This document shows positions 50,362-62,697 of a stretch of DNA of 64,000 nucleotides, one piece after another (position 1 is the stretch's first letter; the number at the start of each line of letters is the position of its first letter). Position numbers and translations under genes: made by a program. This DNA comes from Tetrahymena thermophila SB210. Its lineage: Eukaryota > Ciliophora > Oligohymenophorea > Hymenostomatida > Tetrahymenidae. The stretch is from the NCBI RefSeq assembly GCF_000189635.1, contig NW_002476259.1, forward strand, positions 21,371 to 85,370. The letters are read 5' to 3'. Under the pieces are notes generated by a model. The model saw nothing but the letters and a program-made list of their open reading frames with translations. It searched no databases and had not been told where the DNA came from.

Positions 50362-53300
50362 TCAACAGAAATATTTTTGAAAGACAACTAATCTTTTTGA
50401 TTTAAGACACTTGCTTATTACTTTGAATCTTTATGATTCATTCATTAGGCTAATATTTTATAATAAATTTGTGTAAATTTTAAATAAATATCAATATAGA
50501 AGAAAATTTTAAATAAAAAGATGAGCTAAATAAATTAACAAAGAACGAACAAAAAAAAGCAAGCACAATGAAAAGAAAAAGAAAAAAGAGCTTTATTGTT
50601 TTTAATTAGTTTTTATAATTAAAAATATCACAATCCAAAACAAATAAACTGATTTTACCTAAGCTTAAGTGTCAAATTTGAGAGATTAATGCAATTTGCT
50701 AAACCAGAAGCTAAATCTGATGCACCTCTGTCACCAATTTAATTCTTACTTTTTAAATTTTGAAGAAAAAAAATATCATAAAATAGTTAATTAGAAGGAA
50801 AAAATGAAGAAAAAATATGAAATAATAAGATTAATTAATTAATAATAAAAGTAAAAAATTTGAAAATAAAAGGATGAGCTAAATAAAAATTATTAAAGAA
50901 AGAACAAAAAAAAGCAAGCACAATGAAAAGAAAAAGAAAAAAGAGCTTTATTGTTTTTAATTAGTTTTTATAATTAAAAATATCACAATCCAAAACAAAT
51001 AAACTGATTTTACCTAAGGTCAAGTGTCAAATTTGAGAGATTAATGCAATTTGCTAAACCAGAAGCTAAATCTGATGCACCTTCATCACCAATTTAATTT
51101 AACCTATTTAAATATTGAAGAAAGAATATATCATTAAATAGTTAATTAGAAGGAAAAAATGAAGAAAAAATATGAAATAATAAGATTAATTAATTAATAA
51201 TAAAAGTAAAAAATTTGAAAATAAAAGGATGAGCTAAATAAAAATTAACAAAGAAAGAACAAAAAAAGCAAGCACAATAAAAAGAAAAAGAAAAAAGAGC
51301 TTAATAGTTTTTATTTAGTTTTTATAATTAAAAATATCACAATCCAAAACAAATAAACTGATTTTACCTAAGGTAAAGTGTCAAATTTGAGAGATTAATG
51401 CAATTTGCTAAACCAGAAACTAAGCCTGATGCACCTTTGTCACCAATAAAACCTTTTAAATATTAAAGAAAAAATAAATCATTAAATATTTAATTAGAAG
51501 GAAAAAATGAAGAAAAAATATGAAATAATAAGATTAATTAATTAATAATAAAAGTAAAAATTTGAAAATAAAAGGATGAGCTAAATAAAAATTAACAAAG
51601 AAAGAACAAAAAAAGCAAGCACAATAAAAAGAAAAAGAAAAAAGAGCTTTATTGTTTTTAATTAGTTTTTATAATTAAAAATATCACAATCCAAAACAAA
51701 TAAACTGTTTTTACATAAGGTCAAGTGTCAAATTTGAGAGATTAATGCAATTTGCTAAACCAGAAACTAAGTCTGATGCACCTTTGTCACCAATAAAACT
51801 TTTTAAATATTAAAGAAAAAATAAATCATTAAATATTTAATTAGAAGGAAAAAATGAAGAAAAAATATGAAATAATAAGATTAATTAATTAATAATAAAA
51901 GTATGATTTTAAAATATAAGGATGAGCTAAATAAATTAACAAAAAAAAGCTAGCACAATGAAAAGAAAAAGAAAAAAGAGCTTTGTTGTTTTTAATTAGT
52001 TTTTATAATTAAAAATAACACAATCCAAAATAAATAAACTGATTTTACTTAAGGTAAAGTGTCAAATTTGAGAGATTAATGCAATTTGCTAAACCAGAAG
52101 CTAAGTCTGATGCACCTTTGTCACCAATTTTATTGTAACTTTTTAAATATTGAAGAAAAAATAAATCATTAAATAGGTTTTTAGAAGGAAAAAATGAAGA
52201 AAAAATACGAAATAATTAGATTAATTAATTAATAATAAAAGTATGATTTTAAAATAAAAGGATGAGCTAAATAAATTAACAAAAAAAAGCTAGCACAATG
52301 AAAAGAAAAAGAAAAAAGAGCTTTGTTGTTTTTAATTAGTTTTTATAATTAAAAATATCAAATTCCAAAACAAATAAACTGATTTTACCTAAGCTTAAGT
52401 GTCAAATTTGAGAGATTAATGCAATTTGCTAAACCAGAAGCTAAATCTGATGCACCTCTGTCACCAATTTAATTCTTACTTTTTAAATATTGAAGAAAGA
52501 ATATATCATTAAATAGTTAATTAGAAGGAAAAAATGAAGAAAAAATATGAAATAATAAGATTAATTAATTAATAATAAAAGTAAAAAATTTGAAAATAAA
52601 AGGATGAGCTAAATAAAAATTATTAAAGAAAGAACAAAAAAAAGCAAGCACAATGAAAAGAAAAAGAAAAAAGAGCTTTATTGTTTTTAATTAGTTTTTA
52701 TAATTAAAAATATCACAATCCAAAACAAATAAACTGATTTTACCTAAAGCTTAAGTGTCAAATTTGAGAGATTAATGCAATTTGCTAAACCAGAAGCTAA
52801 ATCTGATGCACCTCTGTCACCAATTTAATTCTTACTTTTTAAATTTTGAAGAAAAAAAATATCATAAAATAGTTAATTAGAAGGAAAAAATGAAGAAAAA
52901 ATATGAAATAATAAGATTAATTAATTAATAATAAAAGTAAAAAATTTGAAAATAAAAGGATGAGCTAAATAAAAATTATTAAAGAAAGAACAAAAAAAAG
53001 CAAGCACAATGAAAAGAAAAAGAAAAAAGAGCTTAATTGTTTTTAATTAGTTTTTATAATTAAAAATATCACAATCCAAAACAAATAAACTGATTTTACC
53101 TAAGGTAAAGTGTCAAATTTGAGAGATTAATGCAATTTGCTAAACCGGAAGCTAAATCTGATGCACCTTTTTCACCAATTTAATTTAACCTTTTTAAATA
53201 TTGAAGAAAGAATATATCATTAAATAGTTAATTAGAAGGAAAAAATGAAGAAAAAATATGAAATAATAAGATTAATTAATTAATAATAAAAGTAAAAAAT

Positions 53301-53543
53301 TTGAAAATAAAAGGATGAGCTAAATAAAAATTAACAAAGAAAGAACAAAAAAAGCAAGCACAATGAAAAGAAAAAGAAAAAAGAGCTTTATTGTTTTTAA
53401 TTTGTTTTTATAATTAAAAATATCACAATCCAAAACAAATAAACTGATTTTACTAAAGGTAAAGTGTCAAATTTGAGAGATTAATGCAATTTGCTAAAGC
53501 AGAACCTAAGCCTGATGTACCTTCGTCACCAATTTTATTGTAA
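50362..53543 (-). pseudogene. LRR8: LRR array without a first exon
   Basis: Repeat exons: 53543-53454, 53189-53100, 52834-52744 (91 nt), 52478-52389, 52138-52049, 51798-51715 (84 nt), 51452-51368 (85 nt), 51103-51014, 50748-50659; last exon 50449-50362 ends KSKRLVVFQKYFC and TGA. Two exons, 91 and 85 nt, break the frame. No family exon 1 or promoter arm lies upstream: the array ends in half a MITE at 53581, which runs into the 3' flank of LRR9. So the 5' part was deleted or the array was copied without it. It could only be expressed by read-through from LRR9. Exon and intron sequences are nearly identical between units, implying recent amplification. Confidence 0.7.
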
Positions 53544-53580
53544 CTTTTTAAATATTGTAGAAAAAATATTTTATTAAATA

Positions 53581-53702
53581 GGTAAGTGCCATAAAAATTT
53601 TCATTAAATGAATTATATACCAGTTTTTACATTTTATAAAATTAAAATTTTAAATATTTTTTTCCGAATTTTTTTTCATCCAATAAACAAAAATTAGATA
53701 GA
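53581..53702 (-). mobile_element. Half TA-MITE at the 5' edge of LRR8
   Basis: GTAAGTGCCATAAAAATTTTC then TTTTTACATTTTATAAAATTAAAATTTTAAATATTTTTTTCC matches the left half of the complete MITE. It stops abruptly at TTTTTTTTCATCC, and the next bases belong to the LRR9 downstream flank. This is a deletion or recombination breakpoint. Confidence 0.65.
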
Positions 53703-53734
53703 AAATTATTGATGGATAATATTCAAGATTAAAA

Positions 53735-53990
53735 TAAAACTGGTATATAAAAGCTTGTCATTTATATAATTTAATATGATATAATATAACACTAAAAGTT
53801 TCAATGATTTAATTATTTTTGGAGAAATCAGAGGGCTGCCTAAGAAGAATTAATTTATTTAAGTAAATTTAATTTTTTTATTTTTTATAAATTATTTATT
53901 AACTTACAAAAATATGAATTATATTTATAAATATAAAAATAATAATTAAATCTATCTATCTATCTATTTATGTTTTAATTTAAAAAAAAT
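53735..53990 (-). repeat. Conserved LRR 3'-flank block, copy 4
   Basis: AAACTGGTATATAAAAGCTTG, GGAGAAATCAGAGGGCTGCC and TAAGAAGAATTAATTTATT correspond to the blocks at 5745, 42240 and 50095. CTAT units at 53951-53968 form a small microsatellite. Confidence 0.6.
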
Positions 53991-53997
53991 ATATTAT

Positions 53998-56900
53998 TCA
54001 ATTTTTCAAAAATATAAAATTTATTAATCCATTTTAAGCCCATTTTTTATGATAAGAATTGTTTTAAAAGACAACTAATCTTTTTGATTTAAGACACTTG
54101 CTTATTGTTTTGAATTCTTATGATTTAAACATTTTGCTATATCTTTTATAATATTTTTGTTTAAATTTTAAATAAATATCAAGAATAAACTTTTAAATTA
54201 AAAATTATTTCTTAAATAAATAAATTAATAAAATAAAATTAGTGTAATAAAAAAAATAAATCAAATAAATTCAAAGAGCTTTATTGTTTTTAATTAGTTT
54301 TTATAATTAAAAATATCACAATCCAAAACAAATAAGCTATTTTTACTCAAGGTAAAGTGTCAAATTTGAGAGATTAATGCAATTTTTTAAACCAGATCCT
54401 AAGCCTGATGCACCCATTGCACCAATTTAATTGCACCTTTTTAAATATTGAATAAAAAACAAATAACTAAATAGTTAACTAGAAGGAAAAATGAAGAAAA
54501 ATATGGAATAATAAGATTAATTATTTAATAATAAAAGCAAAAGTGGAAAATAAAATGATGAGTTTAATTAAAAAAGAAAGAACGAATAAAAAAAATCAAG
54601 CATAATAAAAAGAAAATGCAAAAAGAGCTTTATTGTTTTTAATTAGTTTTTATAATTTAAAATATCACAATCAAAAACAGATAAACTATTTTTACTAAAG
54701 GTCAAGTGTTAAATTTGACAGATTAATGCAATTTTTTAAACCAGATCCTAAGCCTTATGCACCCATTGCACCAATTTAATTGCCCCTTTTTAAATATTGA
54801 AGAAAAAACAAATAACTAAACAGTTAACTAGAAGGAAAAAATTAAGAAGAAATATGGAATAATAAGATTAATTATTTAATAATAAAAGCAAAAGTGGAAA
54901 ATAAAATGATGAGTTTAATTAAAAAAGAAAGAACGAATAAAAAAAATCAAGCATAATAAAAAGAAAATGCAAAAAGAGCTTTATTGTTTTTAATTAGTTT
55001 TTATAATTTAAAATATCACAATCAAAAACAAATAAACTATTTTTACTAAAGGTCAAGTGTTAAATTTGAGAGATTAATGCTATTTGCTAAACCCGAACCT
55101 AAGTCTGATGCTCCTTCATCACCAATTTAATTGCCCCTTTTTAAATATGGAAGAAAAAATAAATAATTAATAGTAAACTATAAGGAAAAAATTAAGAAGA
55201 AATAAGAAATAATAAGATTAATTAATAAAAAAGCAAAATTTGAAAATAAAAAGATGAGCTCAATTCAAAAAGAAAGAAAAAGAAAAAATAGCTCTATTGT
55301 TTTTAATTAGTTTTTATAATTTAAAATATCGCAATCAAAAACAAATAAACTATTTTACTAAAGATAAAGTGCCAATTTTGAGAGATTAATGCTATTTGCT
55401 AAACCATAACCTAAGCCTGATGCTCCTTCATCACCAATTTAATTGCCCCTTTTTAAATATTGAAGAAAAAATAAATAATTAAATAGTTAACTAGAAGAAA
55501 AAAATGAACAAGAAATAATAAGATTAATTAATTATAAAAGCAAAATTTGAAAATAAGAAGATGAGTTCAATTCACATAGTAAGAAAAAGATAAATTAGAT
55601 TTATTGTTTTTAATTAGTTTTTATAATTAAAAATATCACAATTGAAAACAAATAAAATGTTTTTACTTAAGATAAAGTGTCAAATTTGAGAGATTAATGC
55701 AATTTGCTAAACCAGAACCTAAGCCTAATAAACCTATTGTGCAAATTTAATTGTACCTTTTTAAATATTGAAGAAAAAATATAAAATTAAAGAATTAATT
55801 AGAAGGAAAAAATGAAGAAAAGACTAATTAATTATAAAAGAAAAAATTGAAAGTAAATTGATGAGATCAATTAAAAAAGAAAGAACAAAAAAAAGCAAGC
55901 AAGCACAATAAAAAGAAAAAAGAGCTTTATTGTTTTTATTTAGTTTTTATTATTAAAAATATCACAATCCAAAACAAATAAACTGTTTTTACTAAAGGTC
56001 AAGTGTCAAATTTGAGAGATTAATGCAATTTGTTAAACCAGAGCCTAAGCCTGATGCTCCTTCATCACCAATTTAAATGCCACTTTTTAAATATTGAAGA
56101 AAAAATATATAATTAAATAGTTAATTAGAAGGAAAAAATGAAGAAAAATATGAAATAATAAGATTAATTAATTAGTAATAAAAGCAAAAGTGGAAAATAA
56201 AATTATCATCTCAATTCACAAAGAAAGAACAAAAAAAAGCAAGCATAATAAAAAGAAAAAGCAAAAAGAGCTTTATTGTTTTTAATTAGTTTTTAAAATT
56301 TAAAATATCTCAATCCAAAATAAATAAAGTGTTTTTACCTAAGGTCAAGTGTTAAATTTGAGAGATTAATGCTATTTGCTAAGCCATAAACTAAGCCTGA
56401 TGCACCCATTTTACCAATTAAATTTTACCTTTTTAAATATTGAACAAAAATAATATAATTAAATAGTTAATTAGAGGAAAAAATGAAGAAAAAATACCAA
56501 ATAATAAGATTAATTTATTAATAATAAAAGAAAAAGTGATTTATAAATTGATGAGTTAAATTAACAAAGAAAGAACAAAAAAAAAAGCAAGTATAATAAC
56601 AAGTAAAAGCAAAAAGAACTTTATTGTATTTAATTAGTTTTTATTAATTAAAAATATCACAATCGAAAACAAATAAACAGTTTTTACTAAAGGTCAAGTT
56701 TCAAATTTGAGAGATTAATGCAATTTGCTAAACCATAAGCAAAGCCTGATGCTCCTTCATCACCAATTTAATTGTACCTTTTTAAATATTGAAGAAAAAA
56801 TATATCATTAAATAGTTAATTAGAAGGGAAAAATTTAGAAAAAATATGGAATAATAAGAAATAAATACAAAAGTTGAAAATAAAATGATGAGTGAGTTCA

Positions 56901-59325
56901 ATTAACAAAGAAAGAAAAAAAAAGCAAGCATGACAAAAAGAAAAAGCTAAAAAAGCTTTATTTATTAATTAGTTTTTATAATTAAAAATATCACAACCGA
57001 AAACAAATAAACTGTTTTTACATAATGTTAAGTGTCAAATTTGAGAGATTAATGCTTTTTGCTAAACCAGAACCTAAGCCTGATGCACCCATTGCACCAA
57101 TTTAATTGTATCTTTTTAAATATTAAAGAAAAATAAATAATTAAATAGTTTATTAGAGGGAAAAAATGAAGAAAAAAAATGAATGAATTAGATTAATGAA
57201 TAATAAAAGCAAAAGTGATTTATAAAATAATGAGTGAGTTAAATTAAGAAAGAAAGAACAAAAAAAATCAAGCATAATAAAAAGAAAAAGCAAAAAGAGC
57301 TTTATTGTTTTTAATTAGTTTTTATAATTAAAAATATCACAATCCAAAACAAATAAACTGTTTTTACTAAAGGTCAATTGTCAAATTTGAGAGATTAGTG
57401 CAATTTGCTAAACCAGAGCCTAATCCTGATACTCCTTCATCACCAATTTAATTGCCCCTTTTTAAATAGAAGAAAAAATAAAAAATTAGAAGGAAAAAAT
57501 GAAGAAAAAATAATAAGATTAATTATTTAATAATAAAAGCAAAAGTTGAAAATAAAATGATGAGTTAAATTAACAAAGAATGAACAAAAAAAAGCAAGCA
57601 TAATAAAAAGAAAAAGCTAAAATAGCTTTATTGTTTTTAATTAATTTTTATAATTTAAAATATCACAATCTAAAACAAATAAACTGTTCTTACTAAAGGT
57701 CAAGTTTCAAATTTGAGAGATTAATGTAATTTCCTAAACCATAGCCTAAGCCTAATGCTCCTTCATCACCAATTTAATTGCCCCTTTTTAAATATTGAAG
57801 AAAAATATATAATTAAAGAGTTAATTAGAAGGGAAAAATGAAGAAATAATATGAAATAATAAGATAGATTAATTAATAATAAAAGCAAAAGTTGAAAATA
57901 AAATGATGAGTTCAATTAACAAAGAAAGAACAATAAAAAGAAAAAGAAAAAAGAGTTTTATTGTTTTTAATTAGTTTTTATAATTTAAAATAAAAATATC
58001 ACAATCTAAAACAAATAAACTGTTTTTACTTAAGGTCAAGTGTCAAATTTGAGAGATTAATGCAATTTACTAAACTATAAGCTAAGCCTGATGCTCCTTT
58101 GTCACCAATTTAATTGCCGCTTTTTAAACATTGAAGAAAAAATATATAATTAAAGAGTTAATTAGAAGGAAAAAATGAAGAAAAAATATGAAATAATAAG
58201 ATTAATTAATAATAAAGGCAAAAGTAATTTATAAAATGATGAGTTCAATTAACAAAAAAAGAACAAAAAAAAGCAAGCAAAATAAAAAGAAAAAAGAGTT
58301 TTATTGTTTTTAATTAGTTTTTATAATTAAAAATATCAAAATCCAAAGCAATTAAACTGTTTTTACCTAAGATCAAGTGTCAAATTTGAGAGATTAATGC
58401 AATTTGCTAAACCAGAACCTAAGCCTGATGTACCAAATGCACCTATTGCACCAATTTAATTGCCACTTTTAGAATATTGAAGAAAAAATATGATATAATA
58501 AGATTAATTAATTAATTAATTAATAATAAAAGTAAAAATGGATAATAAAATGATGAGTTCAATTAACAAAGAAAGAAAGAAAGAAAGAAAGAAAGAAAAA
58601 AAGCAAGCACAATAAAAAGAAAAAGACAAAAGAGTTTTATTGTTTTTAATTAGTTTTTATAATTAAAAATATCAAAATCCAAAACAAATAAACTGTTTTT
58701 ACCTAAGGTCAAGTGTCAAATTTGAGAGATTAATGCAATTTGCTAATACAGAACCTAAGCCTGATGCTCCGATTGCACCAATTTATTTGTATCTTTTTAA
58801 ATATGGAAGAAAAAATAAAAAATAAATGATTTGATTAAAAGGAAAAAATGAAGAAAAAATAAGAAATAATAAGATTAATTAATAATTAGTTAAATTAACA
58901 AAAAATTAAAAAAAAAAAAGCAAGCTCTATAACAAATAAACTGTTTTTAATAAGTGTAAATTTTAATAGCAAAAAATGATGAAAAAATATATAAAAATGA
59001 AAAATGAATATTTAAAAATTGAAATTAAAATTAAGTTACAATAGCTAAAAAATTTTTGTTTTAATAAAACCAATGAATAAAAATGATAATTTCGATAAGA
59101 AAAATTATAAATAAATTGAAAGTTAAATATATAAAAAGTATTAATAATAATAAAAATAATATTTATAAATTAAATATACCTCAGACCAATATGGAGAACC
59201 TAATGAGATAAAAGCGAAGAGTTTAAAAGCTTTTTTTATTAATTTATATAAATATGAAGGATGTTAATAAAAAAATTAATAATTACTTCTTCTAATTCTT
59301 TGTAATATTTAATCTATTATATCAT
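53998..59325 (-). CDS. LRR9: intact leucine-rich-repeat protein, 16 exons, 517 aa
   Basis: Exon 1: 59325-59180 (146 nt, starts MIQQIKYYKELEEVIINF). LRR exons (high-low): 58792-58703, 58465-58367 (99 nt), 58119-58030, 57783-57694, 57457-57368, 57111-57022, 56777-56688, 56428-56339, 56082-55993, 55756-55667, 55448-55359, 55136-55047, 54785-54696, 54436-54347. Last exon: 54136-53998, longer than in relatives because the usual stop is lost; it ends at TGA. All 15 junctions are phase 2; total 1,554 nt with no internal TGA. The protein is a 14-repeat solenoid of the NQIGxxGAxGLGxGLxNCxN type with a KCLKSKRLVVF cap. No signal peptide or transmembrane helix is seen. This is the best-preserved member and the reference for the family. 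Confidence 0.85.
58567..58600. repeat. (AAAG)n microsatellite in an LRR9 intron
   Basis: About seven AAAG units expand the GAAAGAAC intron motif, as in LRR6 at 40767. Confidence 0.9.
58920..58965 (-). pseudogene. Fossil exon end in LRR9 intron 1
   Basis: AACAAATAAACTGTTTTTAATAAGTGTAAATTTTAATAG resembles the 3' part of an LRR exon plus intron start, but the 5' splice site (TTTTTAC on the plus strand) is lost and the rest of the exon is missing. The same fossil is in LRR7 intron 1 at about 49222-49262, so it was present before these two genes separated. Confidence 0.5.
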
Positions 59326-59560
59326 TTATTTTTTTTCTTCAAAAATATTGAATAGCAATTTATGGAATTTAATTAATTCATTATTAATGTACAAAAAGAG
59401 CAAATAAAATATAATAATTAATTATAAAATATTAATTTATAAATTTGGTTTTATCAAGAAATATAACAGAAATATTAATTTATATTTATATTTAAAACAT
59501 TTACTTAAAAATTAGCAGGAATTAGAGACGTGCAGTAGAGAATTAACAATCGGAACATTT
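59326..59560 (-). promoter_or_regulatory. LRR upstream arm of LRR9
   Basis: This matches one arm of the 1-537 palindrome (CAAAAATATTGAATAGCAATTTATGG near the ATG; GCAGGAATTAGAGA at the far end). Similarity ends at about 59540, at the same GGAATTAGAGA motif that lies near the centre of the palindrome. Confidence 0.55.
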
Positions 59561-61124
59561 TAGAGACAATAGGTAGAAAAAAAACATTCTACTTATAACG
59601 CCTAATTTTTCACCTTTCAAGCATTTCGCCTGAAGAGCAATTTTTTAGAACTAATTAATTAGAACTTTATTAACAAATTTTTAATAATTTGAAAATAAGT
59701 TATTAATTAAAAAAAACTAAAAAATTTTAAAATAAAATAAATTTTAAAAAATGTTATATTTTTGATGTAAAAAAATAATTATTTATTTTCGAAATTAAAT
59801 TATTAATTATCTCTTATTCTAATATAAAATATAAAAAGTAGCATGCAAACCACTAAATTTTTGTATTATTGATATCTTGCTATAATCCAAACTATAATTC
59901 GAATATTGCTATTTATTTATTTATTTATTTCTTTATTTATTTATTTTTTGATGCTCTATTAGTGATGATATCCTGCTGTTGCCCATAACATAAACAAAAA
60001 TTCAATTTAATTTAAGATTTGAAACAAAAATCTTTTTTAATTAATTTTTTTGTTTGTTAAAATACAACATAAATTAGTTAAGAAATTAATTTTAACAATA
60101 TTTATTTTTAAATAATAATTTCATTGTAAAACTCAATTATTTATATCTCTTTATACAAAATTTCTATTTAAAATAATAAAAGTTCAAACAAAATTGAATG
60201 AATTTAAAAATACAATTAAATTCTTTAACAAAACAAAATTTTGAAATTATAAAACCATTTTTACAAATTAAGGAATATTTAATGGCTAATTTATGCAAAA
60301 AAACATCATAAATAATATGAATACAAAATCAATCTTCATTTTGAAAATAAAAAAAATTTTAATATCTCTACCAATAGTCAATTATTTTTCACTAAATATT
60401 ATTTTAAGCTTTTTGTAATTTCCTAATATCTATAAAATTCAAGATATTTAAAAATAAATTTCGCCAATAATAATTAAATTTATTTAGATTCAAACATATT
60501 AAGTGCAGTTATTAAAGAGAGTTTGTTTATCATCCATCCATCATCTAACTTTTAGAATAATATTTTTATTTGAAGGGAGAAGTAAAAATTTCAATTTAAT
60601 TTTACTGGCCAAATTAAAGATTTGCTTTTACAAAGATTTTGCAAAAGAAATAAATAAATACTAGTAATATTAAATATATAAATTCTACCAAAATAAATAT
60701 TACAACTCAACAAAAAATATAATAAAAAAATAGATTTAATTTTAGTAGCAACTTAGTTAAAAGTAACTTAAAATGTTTTTTTTAATTAAAACATCGTCAA
60801 GCATTTTAATAGTTTAAAGTATTTATTGTTTCATCAAGTAAATTATTATTAATTTTATCTTGAAAAATAAAAAATTTAGTGATCAATTGAATGAATTAAT
60901 ATACAAAATTGGATTTTGTTTGAGATTATAAAATGTTTTTAATTTAAAATTTGATTGAAATTCAAAAATATTATTTATAGTTTTATTATCTATCTTTAAT
61001 GGTATTATGAAAATCTTCAAATTGAAAGATGTTTTTAAGTAGTTATTTTCAATACAATGATATTTGTTTATATTAAGAAGAAAAGATGTTTATTTGTTTG
61101 ATTAATTAAGGGAGTTTTTTGAAT
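59561..61124. other. Intergenic region between LRR9 and U3
   Basis: This is about 1.56 kb without a gene call. A modestly G+C-richer patch at 59560-59640 (ATAACGCCTAATTTTTCACC, GCATTTCGCCTGAAGAGC) is of unknown nature. A TTTA microsatellite is at 59910-59947. The rest is AT-rich. Confidence 0.5.
59910..59947. repeat. (TTTA)n microsatellite
   Basis: About nine tandem ATTT units, one interrupted (TTTC). Confidence 0.9.
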
Positions 61125-61378
61125 CTAGTCAGAAGCACTCACACCCTCCAACCGCTGGTGACTTTTCGTATAGACGATCGGTCAAACACAGCGATGGATG
61201 ATCATCGTGAAACGCAAAAATACCTATTCTCCGAAGAGAATAAAATACTAATGGTTTCTGTATCCCATTTACGGATGAGAGTGTCCTTTTAATCATCCTA
61301 GATTGAGTTGTTGTCTTCAAATGAAGAAACTTACAGTAAGTAATTACTATAAGAAAGATCCTGTATAAGTACAGTCTT
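61125..61378 (-). ncRNA. U3 small nucleolar RNA
   Basis: On the minus strand the RNA begins AAGACTGTACTTATACAGG at 61378 and continues GGATCTTTCTTATAGT, the conserved U3 box A that pairs with pre-rRNA. A GATGATTA box C' lies about 85 nt in, CGATGATCATC (box C) about two thirds along, and TTCTGA (box D) at about 61129-61134. Order, spacing and the far higher G+C than the surroundings fit U3, the box C/D RNA that guides the early cleavages of 18S rRNA maturation in the nucleolus. The 3' end is estimated as a few bases after box D. An 88-codon open frame across it is only a shadow. No T-run terminator follows. Confidence 0.9.
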
Positions 61379-61407
61379 AAAGAAATTCTTATCAAGAAAT
61401 AGTTTTC

Positions 61408-61416
61408 CTTTATATA
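61408..61416 (-). promoter_or_regulatory. Possible TATA element of the U3 gene
   Basis: On the minus strand TATATAAAG lies 30-38 nt before the U3 5' end, about where a TATA box would act. A TTTCGAAAACCATAAAAAT stretch further upstream (about 61440-61460) could hold a snRNA-type proximal element, but I do not recognise one with confidence. Confidence 0.4.
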
Positions 61417-62697
61417 AAAAATTCGCTATTTTATTTTTATGGTTTTCGAAAAAGTAATATTAATTAAATTTAGTTTTTGTAAAAATAGATAGATATATCT
61501 ATTTGCTACTTTTATATTTATGAATTAATAGCATCTAATTTCGACTTGAGATTGAGATAGATTAAAAATTAAAAATGAAGTATAAATATTCATCTAAAGC
61601 ATATAATAATAGAATCAAAGTATAAAAATATGCTTAATTTCAATAGTTTAGTATTTTACCATGCGCTTTTATTATTTACATATTATAAATAATATTTTAA
61701 AGTTCATCTTTCTTGAATTTGAATTATATCAATAGATAGATAATCGTTTTAAAAGTAAATAATATCAAAACCCAGAAAAAGATAAATAAAACAATGTCAA
61801 TATTTGCTAAATCTAATGATAAATACAATAATTTATATTTTAATCAAATTTCTTTTAAAAAAAATGGTTAAAAACCTTTTTAGTGCAAAAAAATATTCAT
61901 TTTTATTAAATCAATACATAAATAAAATTTGGTATTTATGAAGCAAAAATATGAAAATTTGTTTATTAAATAATCATATTTTGATAAAGATTATTTAATA
62001 TCCTAACCATTAGGAGATAATTCATATATTGTTATTAATATTTTATTAAAAATTTATTTTTTTTGGAAAGTAGAAGTAATTCCATTTTTGTATTATTTTA
62101 TTAAAATTTAGTCTTTGATGATTTAGATTTGCTTTGATAATAAATAGCAAATTTTTAATGAAATATAAAAAATCTGATAATTAAGAAGCTAAATTACAAA
62201 TTTAATTGAAATAAAAGAAAAATTACTTACTATTTATTTATCACTATTTTCTTTTTTAAAATAAAATTCAAATATAAAAAATCATTTTAAACAGCTAAAA
62301 TTTATACTTTTATCATATTAAATTAAAACTTCAATTTATAAATTTGTCATTTATTTTTTTGCATTAATTTCATTGATTATTTGCTGTTTAAATCATAATA
62401 TTAAAGTATAAGAATTTGTAAAAATCTGAATTAGTGAATGAGTAAGACAAGTAAAAAATACACATGTTTCAAATAAAGTAACCCGCGCCTTTTGTTTTTA
62501 TTTTGATTTTTAATTAATACTGAAATTTTATATTTATTTAATTTTTACTTTCAAAATCCTAAACATAATAAAATAGAAAACAATGTTTATATTTTTAACA
62601 TAATATAACAACTGATTACATTGCAATTATATATTGAATGTAATGGTTTTTAAATTTGGTATAATTTAAATTTGGCATTAGTTTAGGTTTTGATTTA
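61417..62697. other. AT-rich spacer between LRR10 and U3
   Basis: This holds about 1.28 kb. An isolated G+C-rich string (ACCCGCGCC) sits at 62481-62490 in an otherwise AT-only background. No gene or family repeat is seen. Confidence 0.45.

Noticed and set aside
43000-59000. Regularly spaced short repeats resembling a CRISPR array
   Set aside because: The 90-base repeats are in-frame LRR exons with GT..AG borders in a eukaryotic sequence, and the spacers are conserved introns rather than unique sequence.
59560-59640. G+C-richer patch as a possible tRNA
   Set aside because: No cloverleaf with a TTCRA loop could be built, and it is next to the end of a promoter-arm copy.
61129-61395. 88-codon minus-strand open frame
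   Set aside because: It coincides with the U3 snoRNA; the box A, C and D motifs explain the sequence and conservation, and the peptide is a shadow.
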